Positions 1 through 8,154 of a DNA stretch of 49,825 nt are shown one piece after another. A program made the position numbers and the translations under genes. Within the stretch, counting starts at the first letter, position 1. Each line of letters starts with the position of its first letter. This DNA is from an uncultured Silvanigrella sp. (lineage in GTDB: Bacteria > Bdellovibrionota_B > Oligoflexia > Silvanigrellales > Silvanigrellaceae): assembly GCA_903933385.1 (NCBI GenBank), contig CAIZJW010000287.1:1-49825 (forward strand), read 5' to 3'. The notes under the pieces are model-generated. The model did no database searches. It had not been told where the DNA came from and saw nothing but the letters and a program-made list of their open reading frames with translations.

Positions 1-95
1 GAGGAGCTCTTTTGTCAGTGAGCTCTAATTGGTCGCTCTGGCCAGTTTTTGAAATTCATTATCGATCACTGCCGAGTTTCTGAGAGGTTAATCTG

Positions 96-1400
96 ATGAT
101 TCTCGCAAACGTATTAAAGCAATTTTCTGCATTATCTTCGTTTGTTTTTTTGTTGGCGGCCTGTAGTGAGCCGGCTGCTCGCAAAAAGGCCGGTGAGAGT
201 TTTATTGCTGATGTATTGACCATTGACAATGCTTCGGTCGATTCGCCCGGGAGTGTTCCGAAGTTCCGATTTGGCCCACAACCTTTTAAGATTTTAACAG
301 ATGTGAATGACCTGAGTGGAGAGGGGTTATCTTTGCTGCAGGGTGGCGATCTTGAGGTTATCGAGATGGCTGGCTCCATAATTGCAAACGGACTATTTAC
401 TGGCGGGAATCGGCCTCTTCTCGAATACCGAATCAATGATGGTGTAGTTAAGCCAAAAACTAGCAAATCATTAGCTATGCTCTCAGCTATGTATCAATTC
501 GATTCATTGGTTGCCAATATTGAGCTTTTAACCGGAAAAAAGCCTGAAGAGTTCTCAAAAGAATTCGGCTCACTCCGAGTTCTTTTTCAACCCGCTATTC
601 TCATGGATGATGATGGTGAACAGGTCAGGAATTATGAAACCAGTAATGCAGCTTATGTTGCAGGAGCAAAGCAGTTTGCTCTTTTCAAGACTTCAGATTC
701 TGAGAAAGTTCCTCTGAGTTTTAATCCGCAAATCATTGCGCACGAGTTTGGTCATGCGATCTTTGAGACGGCGTTTTATGCTAATAATTATCAAACCTGC
801 GATTCTAAGGATTTTGACAAAGCTAATTTGTTTAAAGGTAGGCTTGAACTTGAATATGTAATTCGCGGCCTTAATGAGGGATTTGCTGACTTTGTTAGTT
901 TTGCCTGGACAGGATCGAGCAATATTTTGGAATCTTCGATAGGAAAGTCGAGTGCGTCTGCTCAGAGAAACTTTTCGGAATTAACCTTCGACTATGATGC
1001 CTGGAGTTCTGTTTCGAATACCTGCAGCGGGGGATTCTATTGTTTGGGATCGGTTTGGGCGCGAACCCTGCTTGATATCTATCAAGGGTTTAATTTTGAT
1101 GTTCGTAATGGCGACCAGAGAAAGCAATTTCTCAGGGAATTAGTTGGAATGTTGAAATCAACGAGTGAAAAGCTTCGTGCCAACAACGGTGCTGCTCTGC
1201 CGCCGCCCGATGCTGAGATCGAGATGTGTAAGCCTCGACAAAAGAGGATCGGCTTAATTGACGATGAAATGCTTGGGACATTTTTGAAGGCCTTTGTTGA
1301 GTCATCGAGTGCTAGTTCGCGAAAACTTTATTGCGAAAAAATAGCGCTCCGATTTGGATCTTTCGGGTTTGCAAATAAGTTTCGCGGGAGTTGTTCATGA
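96..1400 (+). CDS. Lipoprotein zinc metallopeptidase, gluzincin-like (HExxH / NExxAD)
   Basis: A predicted 434-residue exported lipoprotein. A hydrophobic leader ends in LLAAC with the lipobox Cys at residue 23. The core carries the zinc motif HEFGH, followed about 60 residues later by NEGFAD, the arrangement in which gluzincin peptidases supply a third zinc ligand from Glu. This points to a membrane-tethered periplasmic or surface protease. Several Cys pairs in the C-terminal half (CSGGFYC, CKP, YCEK) could form disulfides. The ATG at 96 follows GAGAGG at a good distance. The next gene starts inside its stop codon. I cannot assign a known peptidase family or substrate. Confidence 0.8.
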   Translation: MILANVLKQFSALSSFVFLLAACSEPAARKKAGESFIADVLTIDNASVDSPGSVPKFRFGPQPFKILTDVNDLSGEGLSLLQGGDLEVIEMAGSIIANGLFTGGNRPLLEYRINDGVVKPKTSKSLAMLSAMYQFDSLVANIELLTGKKPEEFSKEFGSLRVLFQPAILMDDDGEQVRNYETSNAAYVAGAKQFALFKTSDSEKVPLSFNPQIIAHEFGHAIFETAFYANNYQTCDSKDFDKANLFKGRLELEYVIRGLNEGFADFVSFAWTGSSNILESSIGKSSASAQRNFSELTFDYDAWSSVSNTCSGGFYCLGSVWARTLLDIYQGFNFDVRNGDQRKQFLRELVGMLKSTSEKLRANNGAALPPPDAEIEMCKPRQKRIGLIDDEMLGTFLKAFVESSSASSRKLYCEKIALRFGSFGFANKFRGSCS

Positions 1401-2044
1401 AAAGGCTGGTCAAAGGACTATTATCCTCTGTTCTCTTGCTATCAGCCGTCAGTCACGCATCTCAGTCTGGTTCCGTAAAGCTGACTCAAAATGATCAGAA
1501 GTCTGAGCGATTAAGTTTGCGGGATCTTTTTTTGCCTCGACGCTATTTAGCGTCCGTTGGCTATGGCCTGATTCCTCGAGAAATCTTTGGGCAGGAGGCA
1601 TTCTTTCAGGAAAGTTGGTTTGTTTCGGGGGCTGTGCATTGGGATTGCCACTTTCTGAAAGCTTGCGACCTCATACTAAGAGGCCACTATCAGGGATTTT
1701 TATCGCTGCCAGAAAGCAGCACTCAAATCAGCATAAAGCCCAGCGAATCAAGGGCTGGAGTTGAAGTAGGCGTTGAGAGTCATGCCTGGGTACCCTTGGG
1801 AATCTCGTTGGGCTACGTTTCAGCTTTTCGGAAGAATCAGCTCGAGTTGGGTACGAACGTGAGTAACGATTCAGGATCAGTGAAGTGGAGTGAGCAGGTG
1901 CGCAGTCCGTCGGTTCGCTTTTGGTTGGGAGTTCCATTGCTTCCTCAGAAGTTGAGCTTACTGATTGGTACGACACATGTGTATAGCAACGAGATGGCTT
2001 CTGAGAGGAATTTTTATTCTTCTGAACTACGTTTTGAGTTCTGA
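1397..2044 (+). CDS. Exported protein, possible small outer-membrane barrel
   Basis: A 215-residue protein with a signal peptide (MKRLVKGLLSS... ending near AVSHA). The mature part has alternating polar and hydrophobic stretches and ends in ELRFEF, the C-terminal aromatic typical of outer-membrane beta-barrels. The ATG at 1397 overlaps the peptidase stop as ATGA and follows GGGAG; an in-frame TTG at 1391 is less likely. Coupling to the metallopeptidase suggests a shared function or location. No family recognised. The barrel assignment rests on the signal peptide and C-terminal Phe only. Confidence 0.65.
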   Translation: MKRLVKGLLSSVLLLSAVSHASQSGSVKLTQNDQKSERLSLRDLFLPRRYLASVGYGLIPREIFGQEAFFQESWFVSGAVHWDCHFLKACDLILRGHYQGFLSLPESSTQISIKPSESRAGVEVGVESHAWVPLGISLGYVSAFRKNQLELGTNVSNDSGSVKWSEQVRSPSVRFWLGVPLLPQKLSLLIGTTHVYSNEMASERNFYSSELRFEF

Positions 2045-2092
2045 ATTTTTTTGCAATTTCTTTTTATTTTCTTTGTTGAAGATACAAAAAAA

Positions 2093-2114
2093 GCCATCCT
2101 TGCGGATGGCTTTT
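2093..2114. terminator. Bidirectional intrinsic terminator
   Basis: A perfect 7-bp stem GCCATCC/GGATGGC (2093-2099 and 2104-2110) with loop TTGC, preceded by seven A (2086-2092) and followed by TTTT. Read either way it gives a hairpin plus U-tract, so it can end both the upstream plus-strand pair and the HU gene arriving on the minus strand. Confidence 0.85.
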
Positions 2115-2135
2115 ATACTTAGAAAAGAGCTTCGA

Positions 2136-2459
2136 TTAACGCTTGCTCTTTCCACCCTTACGGCTCGTACCAACTGCATCCTTGAGTGACTTCGCAGCGC
2201 GGAAGCTCACCTTTTTGGAGGCAGGGATGTTGATAGCTTCGCCCGTTTGTGGGTTGCGGCCAGTGCGAGCTGCGCGCTCCTTGGCAAACAGAATTCCAAC
2301 TTTGTCGATGCGTGCTTTGTTTCCAGCTGCAATCTCGCTCTCGATGGTTGCGAGGAACTCTGTCAGAAGCGTTTTGGTCATCTTCTTAGGGAGCTTGTCG
2401 GTGAACTTATCAGCGACGGCAGAGATCAGTTGCTGTGTGGAAACAGTATTGTTGGCCAT
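2136..2459 (-). CDS. hup: HU-family nucleoid DNA-binding protein
   Basis: A 107-residue histone-like protein that bends and packages DNA as a dimer. It has the HU/IHF fold signature: helical N-terminal half (AVADKFTDKLPKK), then the core GILFAKERAARTGRNPQTGE with the GRNPQTGE arm motif and IPASKKVSFRAAKSLK. HU proteins are usually about 90 residues; this one adds a Ser/Gly/Lys-rich basic tail (SRKGGKSKR) that may add DNA contacts. AAAGGAG lies 5 bases before the ATG. It is monocistronic between its own promoter and the bidirectional terminator. HU and IHF cannot be separated with certainty by eye; HU is favoured. Confidence 0.95.
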   Translation of the reverse strand: MANNTVSTQQLISAVADKFTDKLPKKMTKTLLTEFLATIESEIAAGNKARIDKVGILFAKERAARTGRNPQTGEAINIPASKKVSFRAAKSLKDAVGTSRKGGKSKR

Positions 2460-2497
2460 TGCGACTCCTTTGATTGAACACGTTGGTGTCTATGGGG

Positions 2498-2526
2498 AGA
2501 TTAGCGGATGGTTTTTGGCAAATCAA
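2498..2526 (-). promoter_or_regulatory. Sigma70-type promoter of the HU gene
   Basis: On the minus strand, TTGATT (2526-2521) is followed by exactly 17 bases and then TAATCT (2503-2498). Transcription would begin near 2490, about 30 bases upstream of the HU start codon. Confidence 0.6.
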
Positions 2527-2611
2527 GTTTCGCGGTGTATCTTCTGCGGGAGTTTCGAAAAAAAATCTGTGAAGAGCCTTCGGCACACACGAATCGAGTT
2601 GAGGTTTATTG

Positions 2612-3688
2612 ATGACTGCATCCAGCTATTTCGTGCATAATTTTAGTCCATTCATTTTTACTGTACGTGGACTTAAACTCGATTGGATGTCTACCCCTGT
2701 TGGTTCTGGGGTGCTCGTGATTTTATTTCTGCTCGGTTTGGGAATGCTTTGGGGGTGGCCCCGTGCTCGCCAATTGAGTGATAAGCAGCTGAGTCATGTC
2801 TATTTACTGCGTCCATTTTTTGTTGCACTTGCAGTTGCAATAACAGCTCTTTTTGCTTTGCACAAAGCTGGCATTGACTGGGGACTGCGCTGGTATTCAA
2901 CCATGTACCTTTTAGCATACACGTTCACATATCTCTGCTGCAGGCACTGGATCCGCAAACGCAGTATCATGCTTACACCAATGCTTCTCGATTCTCTCAT
3001 TGCGTATGGCATGATTGGTATGATTGCTGGCGCACGTATTGCATATGTTTTTATTTATAATTGGGATTCGTATTCCAAGAATCCTGCCGACATGTTCAAA
3101 GTTTGGGAGGGTGGCTTATCGTTTCACGGCGGAATCGTCGGTGTCATTGCTGCCTTGATTATCTTCTGTCGGCAGAATGGAATCCCATTTTGGCATCTCT
3201 CCGACCGCTTGGCGCTCACTGTGCCCGTGGGAATTGGACTCGGACGTATTGGTAACTTCATGAATGGTGAGCTGTATGGTCGTGTCATTTCGGATCACGT
3301 TCCTTGGGCCATAATATTTCCAGGGGGTGGTGATCTTCCACGTCACCCAAGCCAAATCTATCAAAGTCTCGGTGAAGGCTGGCTGTTGTTTCTGACTCTC
3401 GCCCTTATTAATCGGATGAAACATCGGGAAGGAACTATTGGGGCAGCGTTTATTTTCTTTTACGGATTCTATCGTTTCTTCATGGAGTATTACCGAGAAG
3501 CTGATGAGCAGCTGAAGTATTATTTTAGCAACACAATGACAATGGGCCAAATTCTCTGTGTGCTCACGATGTTTGCAGGGATTGGTGTTTTTCTTGTCAC
3601 TCGTGACACTCTTCAAACTCAGACCGAAGCTTGGCAGCAGCGCATTGATTCATTTCTTGCTCAGCGCAGGAAAATTGAGGCCGAGTGA
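2612..3688 (+). CDS. lgt: Prolipoprotein diacylglyceryl transferase
   Basis: Inner-membrane enzyme moving diacylglycerol from phosphatidylglycerol to the lipobox Cys of prolipoproteins, the first step of lipoprotein maturation. The 358-residue protein has about seven hydrophobic segments and the family signatures GGLSFHGG, GIGLGRIGNFMNGELYGR (with the essential Arg/Asn/Glu) and a C-terminal RFFMEYYRE block. It is longer than the usual 260-300 residues because of an extra N-terminal region with added membrane segments (about residues 30-110) and a charged C-terminal tail. Start: ATG 2612; a TTG immediately upstream (2609) is possible. It fits the lipoproteins and Lol factors elsewhere in the window. 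Confidence 0.95.
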   Translation: MTASSYFVHNFSPFIFTVRGLKLDWMSTPVGSGVLVILFLLGLGMLWGWPRARQLSDKQLSHVYLLRPFFVALAVAITALFALHKAGIDWGLRWYSTMYLLAYTFTYLCCRHWIRKRSIMLTPMLLDSLIAYGMIGMIAGARIAYVFIYNWDSYSKNPADMFKVWEGGLSFHGGIVGVIAALIIFCRQNGIPFWHLSDRLALTVPVGIGLGRIGNFMNGELYGRVISDHVPWAIIFPGGGDLPRHPSQIYQSLGEGWLLFLTLALINRMKHREGTIGAAFIFFYGFYRFFMEYYREADEQLKYYFSNTMTMGQILCVLTMFAGIGVFLVTRDTLQTQTEAWQQRIDSFLAQRRKIEAE

Positions 3689-3699
3689 TTCGGCTTTTT
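3680..3699 (+). terminator. Short terminator overlapping the lgt stop codon
   Basis: Stem GCCGA/TCGGC (3680-3684, 3690-3694) with loop GTGAT and a following TTTTT tract. The lgt stop codon TGA (3686-3688) sits in the loop. The stem is only 5 bp, so strength is uncertain, but it lies where lgt meets the convergent trpC-like gene. Confidence 0.5.
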
Positions 3700-3718
3700 A
3701 TGTCTCTTCGCGTGGTGA

Positions 3719-4540
3719 TTATGTGTCTGGGTTGAATTGAAATGTGCTCGTGAATCCAAGTCGAGTGAGTAGAGTTGCTTCTGCGGTGTTAGCTGCTGCT
3801 GTTAAAAGGACGCGTGTGCAGTTTGCTGGTACTCGAGGGAGTGCGCTCTGAATGAATTTTGCGCTCTGCTCAATGCCTTCCATTGGAAAATGACAGAGCG
3901 CGATGTGTGGTGCATCTGTTTGGATTGCCTGTTCCATTTCTTCGTCAGTTGCGACCGAGACAATCGGGCAAAGGCGACAATCGCGAGCCAATTCTATGGC
4001 CATTTGTAACTCATAAAGATCAAGACTTCCGGCGTGGATCTGTATTGCAGAGAATCCAAGATCCGAGGCGAGCAATATGTCGGCCTGCTGAGTGAGGAAG
4101 CCACATCGCACGATCATAGAATTTGTGCTTCTTGCGTTTGCAAGCGCATCTCGCAGATCATTTTCTTCAACTTGCCACGACTCTGTCATCCAAAACCCTG
4201 GGCGCAAAAAAAGACCCGCCACCGATGAGGGACTCAAATTTTTGAGTGAATTCAGAACTGTTGAGAAAGGTTCGTTGCTCGTGGTTTCCTGTGAGTTTAT
4301 AGAGTTCGCTATGCTAAAGCAGCGACGCAGGTCGTTGTCCCACATGAAAACCGGGAAAATGGCGGGAGATTTTAGAGAGCCAGAAGCTCTGCCAAAATAA
4401 GATTTAAGTGATAACAAATCCCGGGTTTCGCATTGACGAAGAAGATCGTCACGCCAGGCAGTGCGGTCTTCACTTTTCCAAAATTCCTGCGCAGCAACTC
4501 TTTCGAGTTCGACAAAGGAATCAATGAGCGGGTGACTCAA
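3719..4540 (-). CDS. TrpC-like (indole-3-glycerol-phosphate synthase fold) protein, catalytic residues lost
   Basis: A 273-residue protein with a TrpC-like beta/alpha-barrel layout, directly downstream of a trpD-like gene. The second half aligns by eye with indole-3-glycerol-phosphate synthase (ILLASDLGFSAIQIHAGSL, then a block ending MEQAIQTDAPHIAL). However, the usual catalytic blocks are replaced: KDF is RCGF, EVH is VSVA, GINNRNL is IALCHFP, and the ES-G block is LTAAAN. The N-terminal EIK-SPS phosphate and catalytic segment is also unrecognisable. It is therefore probably not an active synthase; a regulatory or structural role, or pathway decay, is possible. The start is a TTG at 4540 overlapping trpD by 20 bases, preceded by GGCGGAAAG. 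Last gene of the minus-strand run. Confidence 0.6.
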   Translation of the reverse strand: MSHPLIDSFVELERVAAQEFWKSEDRTAWRDDLLRQCETRDLLSLKSYFGRASGSLKSPAIFPVFMWDNDLRRCFSIANSINSQETTSNEPFSTVLNSLKNLSPSSVAGLFLRPGFWMTESWQVEENDLRDALANARSTNSMIVRCGFLTQQADILLASDLGFSAIQIHAGSLDLYELQMAIELARDCRLCPIVSVATDEEMEQAIQTDAPHIALCHFPMEGIEQSAKFIQSALPRVPANCTRVLLTAAANTAEATLLTRLGFTSTFQFNPDT

Positions 4541-5603
4541 GGGATTCTTTCCGCCATTGTTCGAGTTTGTTTTCGGCCTCGCCTGACTTCAGTGCAGCGC
4601 GAGCTTTTGCGATACCTTCCTTCATAGATTCAACAACTGAAGCACACCAAAGTGTCGCAGCTGCATTCACCACCACTGCGTCTTCAATGGCGCCAGGATT
4701 TCGGCCTTGAAGTGTGATTTTAAAACAACTCGCATTCTCCTCAATGCCAGCTCCGCGCAGGGCATCTTTTTTATAAGTAGGAATTCCGAAATCAGAGGGA
4801 CTCCAAATTTCGGCATTCTGACTGCCATCGACCAACTGTATGATGCGGGAAGGACCGCAAACTGAGATTTCATCGAGACCATCTTCGCTGTGAACGACAA
4901 GCGCTCTTTTTCGACCTAGGTCATGGAGGCAGCGTGCAGCAAGAATCTGGATGTCCTCAGAGTACACACCCACCAGTTGCCCTGAAAGAGGTGCTGGGTT
5001 TGCGAGAGGTACGAGAAGGTCGAAGATAGTGTGAAACCCAAGGCTTCTGCGAACGACGCTGAGATGTTGCAGCGCTGGCAAAATCGCAGGTGCGTAGAGA
5101 TAAGAGAGGCCGGTGCGATCGACTTGTGACTGCAGGGTGCCGAGGCTGCGGGATAGATGAATCCCCAGTGCTTCGAGCACGTCGGCACTTCCGCAGCGAC
5201 TCGAAATTGAGCGAGTTCCGAACTTTGCGACTTTAGCTCCCGCAGCGGCAGCAACAACCGCAGCCATGGTTGAAATGTTGTATGTATGGGAGCCGTCGCC
5301 GCCTGTGCCAGAGTTATCCACAAGTCTGTCAACAGTCATGCCCGATGGAGTTCCTGGAGTCTTTTCTCTTCCAGAACCTACATATGAACCGGCTGGTTGA
5401 ATGAGGCTTTCAAGGGCCCCCATCACGACGTCTTGCGTCAGGGGAGTGAGGCGGAACGCTGTCAGAATCGAAGCAACGCGGACGTCAGACAAGCTTGATT
5501 GCAGCATGCCGTCCATGAACTTACGAACTTCCGACCGTTGCAGACGCGCACCGGCGAATAGATGCTCCATGAATTGCGTAAAGACTGAATCTTGTGCGGA
5601 CAT
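4521..5603 (-). CDS. trpD: Anthranilate phosphoribosyltransferase-like protein (TrpD family)
   Basis: A 360-residue TrpD-family protein; classical members join anthranilate to PRPP in tryptophan synthesis. The PRPP loop GTGGDG (residues 99-104) and NIST are intact, as are GSADVLEALG, a TIFDLL-PL-NP block and the acidic DGLDEIS motif that binds magnesium. Deviations: the usual KHGNRS is KFGTRS (127-132), replacing a His and the Asn that helps bind anthranilate, and FNLLGPL reads FDLLVPL. Substrate could therefore differ. The start is ATG 5603; the open frame continues 39 codons upstream but would overlap the hydrolase gene. No trpE, trpG, trpF, trpA or trpB is in the window. Confidence 0.8.
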   Translation of the reverse strand: MSAQDSVFTQFMEHLFAGARLQRSEVRKFMDGMLQSSLSDVRVASILTAFRLTPLTQDVVMGALESLIQPAGSYVGSGREKTPGTPSGMTVDRLVDNSGTGGDGSHTYNISTMAAVVAAAAGAKVAKFGTRSISSRCGSADVLEALGIHLSRSLGTLQSQVDRTGLSYLYAPAILPALQHLSVVRRSLGFHTIFDLLVPLANPAPLSGQLVGVYSEDIQILAARCLHDLGRKRALVVHSEDGLDEISVCGPSRIIQLVDGSQNAEIWSPSDFGIPTYKKDALRGAGIEENASCFKITLQGRNPGAIEDAVVVNAAATLWCASVVESMKEGIAKARAALKSGEAENKLEQWRKESLESPAH

Positions 5604-5613
5604 AGAAGCACCC

Positions 5614-6741
5614 TCAGATGTCGTCGGAGTCCTCGGTTGTGATGGCCTGCATCGGATAAACCCGATGTGAATGACGCACCAGTGACACGAAATTGTTGTC
5701 CTCAATTCGCTCAAGGTCAAGGAACCTGACTATGCAATCGAAGACATTGACAGGCGCCTCGAGGCAAAGAATGTGCGCAGCGTCGCGGACCCAGTAACCC
5801 TGGCATTGTGGTATCGCCTTCACTATAGCCACCGGGCTTTCGGGCGAAAGGAGTTTGTCTTGCATGCCCCACATCAGGAGAGTCGGGCATTTTATCTTTC
5901 CTAAATCTTTGTCGAGGAAATCTTCAGAGCCAACCGTTTTTACGAAGTCCCTAACGCCGTCGTCTTTGAGTACCCGATAAACTCCACGTTTCAGAAGTGG
6001 ACTCAAAACCGGAAGTCCGTTGTAGGGATAAACGCTCATGATACCAGGATAGATGCTGTGAAACTTATTCCAGCTCAAGTGCAAGAGAGTGTCGCGCAAT
6101 GAATGGGTTCTGAAACCAAGCCCCCCTGGATTGAGGAGAGTGAGGGACTTTACCAATGCGGGCGACTCCACTGAGAGTGACATTCCCAGCCAGCCACCCA
6201 AACTCAGTCCGACGATATCTGCCGCATGTGGAGAGAGTGAGCGAACGAATTCTCGGATCGATTGCACGTGTTCTTTGCGCGTCATGACAGGATTGTTTGG
6301 TTTGCTGAAACCAGAAAAATGAAACAGGTCGGGTAGAACAACTCTACGTTTGTTCATAAGCATGAGTGCAAGCATTGCGAAGCATTGCCCGCTGCTGCCA
6401 ATTCCATGAACCAAAATGAGTGGTGGTTCATCAGATTCAGGTTGAGAATCGTAGTAATGAAGCTGGCCAAAGGAATTGTCACTCGTGCATGATTTTAGGC
6501 CGAGTGGCCCCAATCCTTCGCGCACGATTCGGGCGAGAGTCAGATCGAGTTGGCGTTCTGCAAAACTCACAACATCAGAGTTTTCAACACGACGTGCTGG
6601 CCGAACGATGTTGTTAAGTAGTTTTAATCGGATAGTGCGGCTCATTTGCCCGCCGATAGAATCCGAAGGTATTGCATTGCTCAGAATGGCATCCTTTATG
6701 CTGTCTAGCAGAGGATTTTTTGATTTCGAGATGCGTTCCAT
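5614..6741 (-). CDS. Alpha/beta-hydrolase fold protein
   Basis: A 375-residue cytosolic alpha/beta hydrolase. The oxyanion-side motif HGIGSSGQ is followed by the nucleophile elbow GLSLGG (Ser nucleophile), an acid region LLMWGMQDKLLSPES and the late His in DAAHILCLEAP, giving a complete Ser-Asp-His triad. About 100 residues precede the fold, giving an unusually long N-terminus with no recognised domain. It starts 14 bases after glmM ends and runs 10 bases ahead of trpD, so it is probably in the same transcript. Substrate unknown; esterase, lipase or C-C hydrolase are all possible. Confidence 0.8.
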   Translation of the reverse strand: MERISKSKNPLLDSIKDAILSNAIPSDSIGGQMSRTIRLKLLNNIVRPARRVENSDVVSFAERQLDLTLARIVREGLGPLGLKSCTSDNSFGQLHYYDSQPESDEPPLILVHGIGSSGQCFAMLALMLMNKRRVVLPDLFHFSGFSKPNNPVMTRKEHVQSIREFVRSLSPHAADIVGLSLGGWLGMSLSVESPALVKSLTLLNPGGLGFRTHSLRDTLLHLSWNKFHSIYPGIMSVYPYNGLPVLSPLLKRGVYRVLKDDGVRDFVKTVGSEDFLDKDLGKIKCPTLLMWGMQDKLLSPESPVAIVKAIPQCQGYWVRDAAHILCLEAPVNVFDCIVRFLDLERIEDNNFVSLVRHSHRVYPMQAITTEDSDDI

Positions 6742-6755
6742 GACTTCGTGTTCTC

Positions 6756-8117
6756 TCAGGAATTTGTCTGAACGATCTCTTGCAAAAGTATCAGCTCTAG
6801 TTCCTGAGCGTAAGTTCTGATTTGAACCTGATCGGGACCTTCAATTGTGATACGAGCCAGAGATTCAGTTCCACTATACCTGAAGAGAATTCGCCCTGCA
6901 TTGCCAAGTTCTTTTTCTATTTCTGACAGTCGAGCTGAGAATTCTGGCAGGCGCTCAACCGGTACTTTGCGCTGCACTTTTACGTTGCGAGTGATTTGTG
7001 GAAGCTTTTGCATGACCTCGGAGAGCAGAGAAAGTGGTCGATTTCTGCGGCACATCATTTCGAGGACCTTAAGGCTCGCAATGATTCCATCACCCGTGGT
7101 GCTGGAGTCGAGGAATAAGAGGTGACCGCTTTGTTCTCCCCCGAGAACGATGTTGCGTTTGCGCATTTCCTCGACAACATGTCGGTCTCCCACAGGAGTG
7201 CGAAACACTTGAATGCCTGCTTTGCTTAACGCGACATCGAGACCTTTGTTACTCATAACCGTAACAACCACGCTGTTGTTCGCCAGCTGTCCGGTTGCCA
7301 GCATCTCTTGCGCGCACATCGCAATAATTTGGTCGCCGTCGAGGAAATTGCCTTTTTCATCTACAACCACCAGCCTGTCTGCATCGCCGTCGAGCGCAAG
7401 TCCTATGTCTGCACGATAGCGCAATACTTCTTCGCGCAGTTTTTCCGGATGAAGCGCGCCCGCTTCGAGGTTGATGTTAAAACCATTTGGTTCGTTATTG
7501 ATCTCGAAGACTTCAGCGCCGAGCTCCCGAAGAACTTTTGGACCAACTCTGTATCCAGCACCATGTGCGCAGTCCATCACAATGCGCATGCCGTCGAGCT
7601 TGAGCGACTTCGGAAAGCGCTCCTTTAAGAAAACTGCATATTGTCCAATTGCATCATCAATGCGCTTTGCGCGTCCAATTCGTTGCGCGTTCACAACACG
7701 GTTTTCAAGATTTGGATTGTCTATAAGCTTTTCAATGAAATCTTCATCGGCGTCTGGAAGTTTGAAGCCATTTTTGTCGAAGAATTTAATACCATTGTCA
7801 TGAAAAGGATTGTGACTCGCTGAAATCATAATGCCAGCGGAAGCTCTCATTCCTCGTGTGAGATAAGCCACGCCTGGGGTTGGGAGGGGCCCGACAAACA
7901 AAACGTCTGCACCGACAGAGCACAAGCCCGCGGAGAGAATTCCTTCGAGCATGTAACCACTGACACGTGTGTCTTTTCCAATAATAACGCGTGGTCGTTC
8001 GGTTTTTTCGCGGAGAGCTAACCCGAATGCCTGTCCTACTCGGAGCACCATCGATGGAGTCATAACTCCAACGTTGGCCTCACCTCGAATTCCATCTGTT
8101 CCAAAATATTTGCCCAT
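6756..8117 (-). CDS. glmM: Phosphoglucosamine mutase
   Basis: Converts glucosamine-6-phosphate to glucosamine-1-phosphate, the route to UDP-GlcNAc for peptidoglycan and lipopolysaccharide. The 453-residue length is normal. It has the N-terminal signature GKYFGTDGIRG, the phosphoserine loop ISASHNP (catalytic Ser at 101), the metal loop DGDADR, the sugar loop GGEQSGH and the C-terminal phosphate loop RYSGTE. Start: ATG 8117 (MGKYFG); the open frame extends 79 codons upstream over the cdaR end but that part has no mutase homology. It lies 37 bases after cdaR, the conserved cdaA-cdaR-glmM order in which the c-di-AMP enzyme is physically and functionally linked to GlmM. Confidence 0.97.
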   Translation of the reverse strand: MGKYFGTDGIRGEANVGVMTPSMVLRVGQAFGLALREKTERPRVIIGKDTRVSGYMLEGILSAGLCSVGADVLFVGPLPTPGVAYLTRGMRASAGIMISASHNPFHDNGIKFFDKNGFKLPDADEDFIEKLIDNPNLENRVVNAQRIGRAKRIDDAIGQYAVFLKERFPKSLKLDGMRIVMDCAHGAGYRVGPKVLRELGAEVFEINNEPNGFNINLEAGALHPEKLREEVLRYRADIGLALDGDADRLVVVDEKGNFLDGDQIIAMCAQEMLATGQLANNSVVVTVMSNKGLDVALSKAGIQVFRTPVGDRHVVEEMRKRNIVLGGEQSGHLLFLDSSTTGDGIIASLKVLEMMCRRNRPLSLLSEVMQKLPQITRNVKVQRKVPVERLPEFSARLSEIEKELGNAGRILFRYSGTESLARITIEGPDQVQIRTYAQELELILLQEIVQTNS

Positions 8118-8154
8118 GCCCGCCACATCCTTGTGTGAGGTTGTTCTGACTTTG

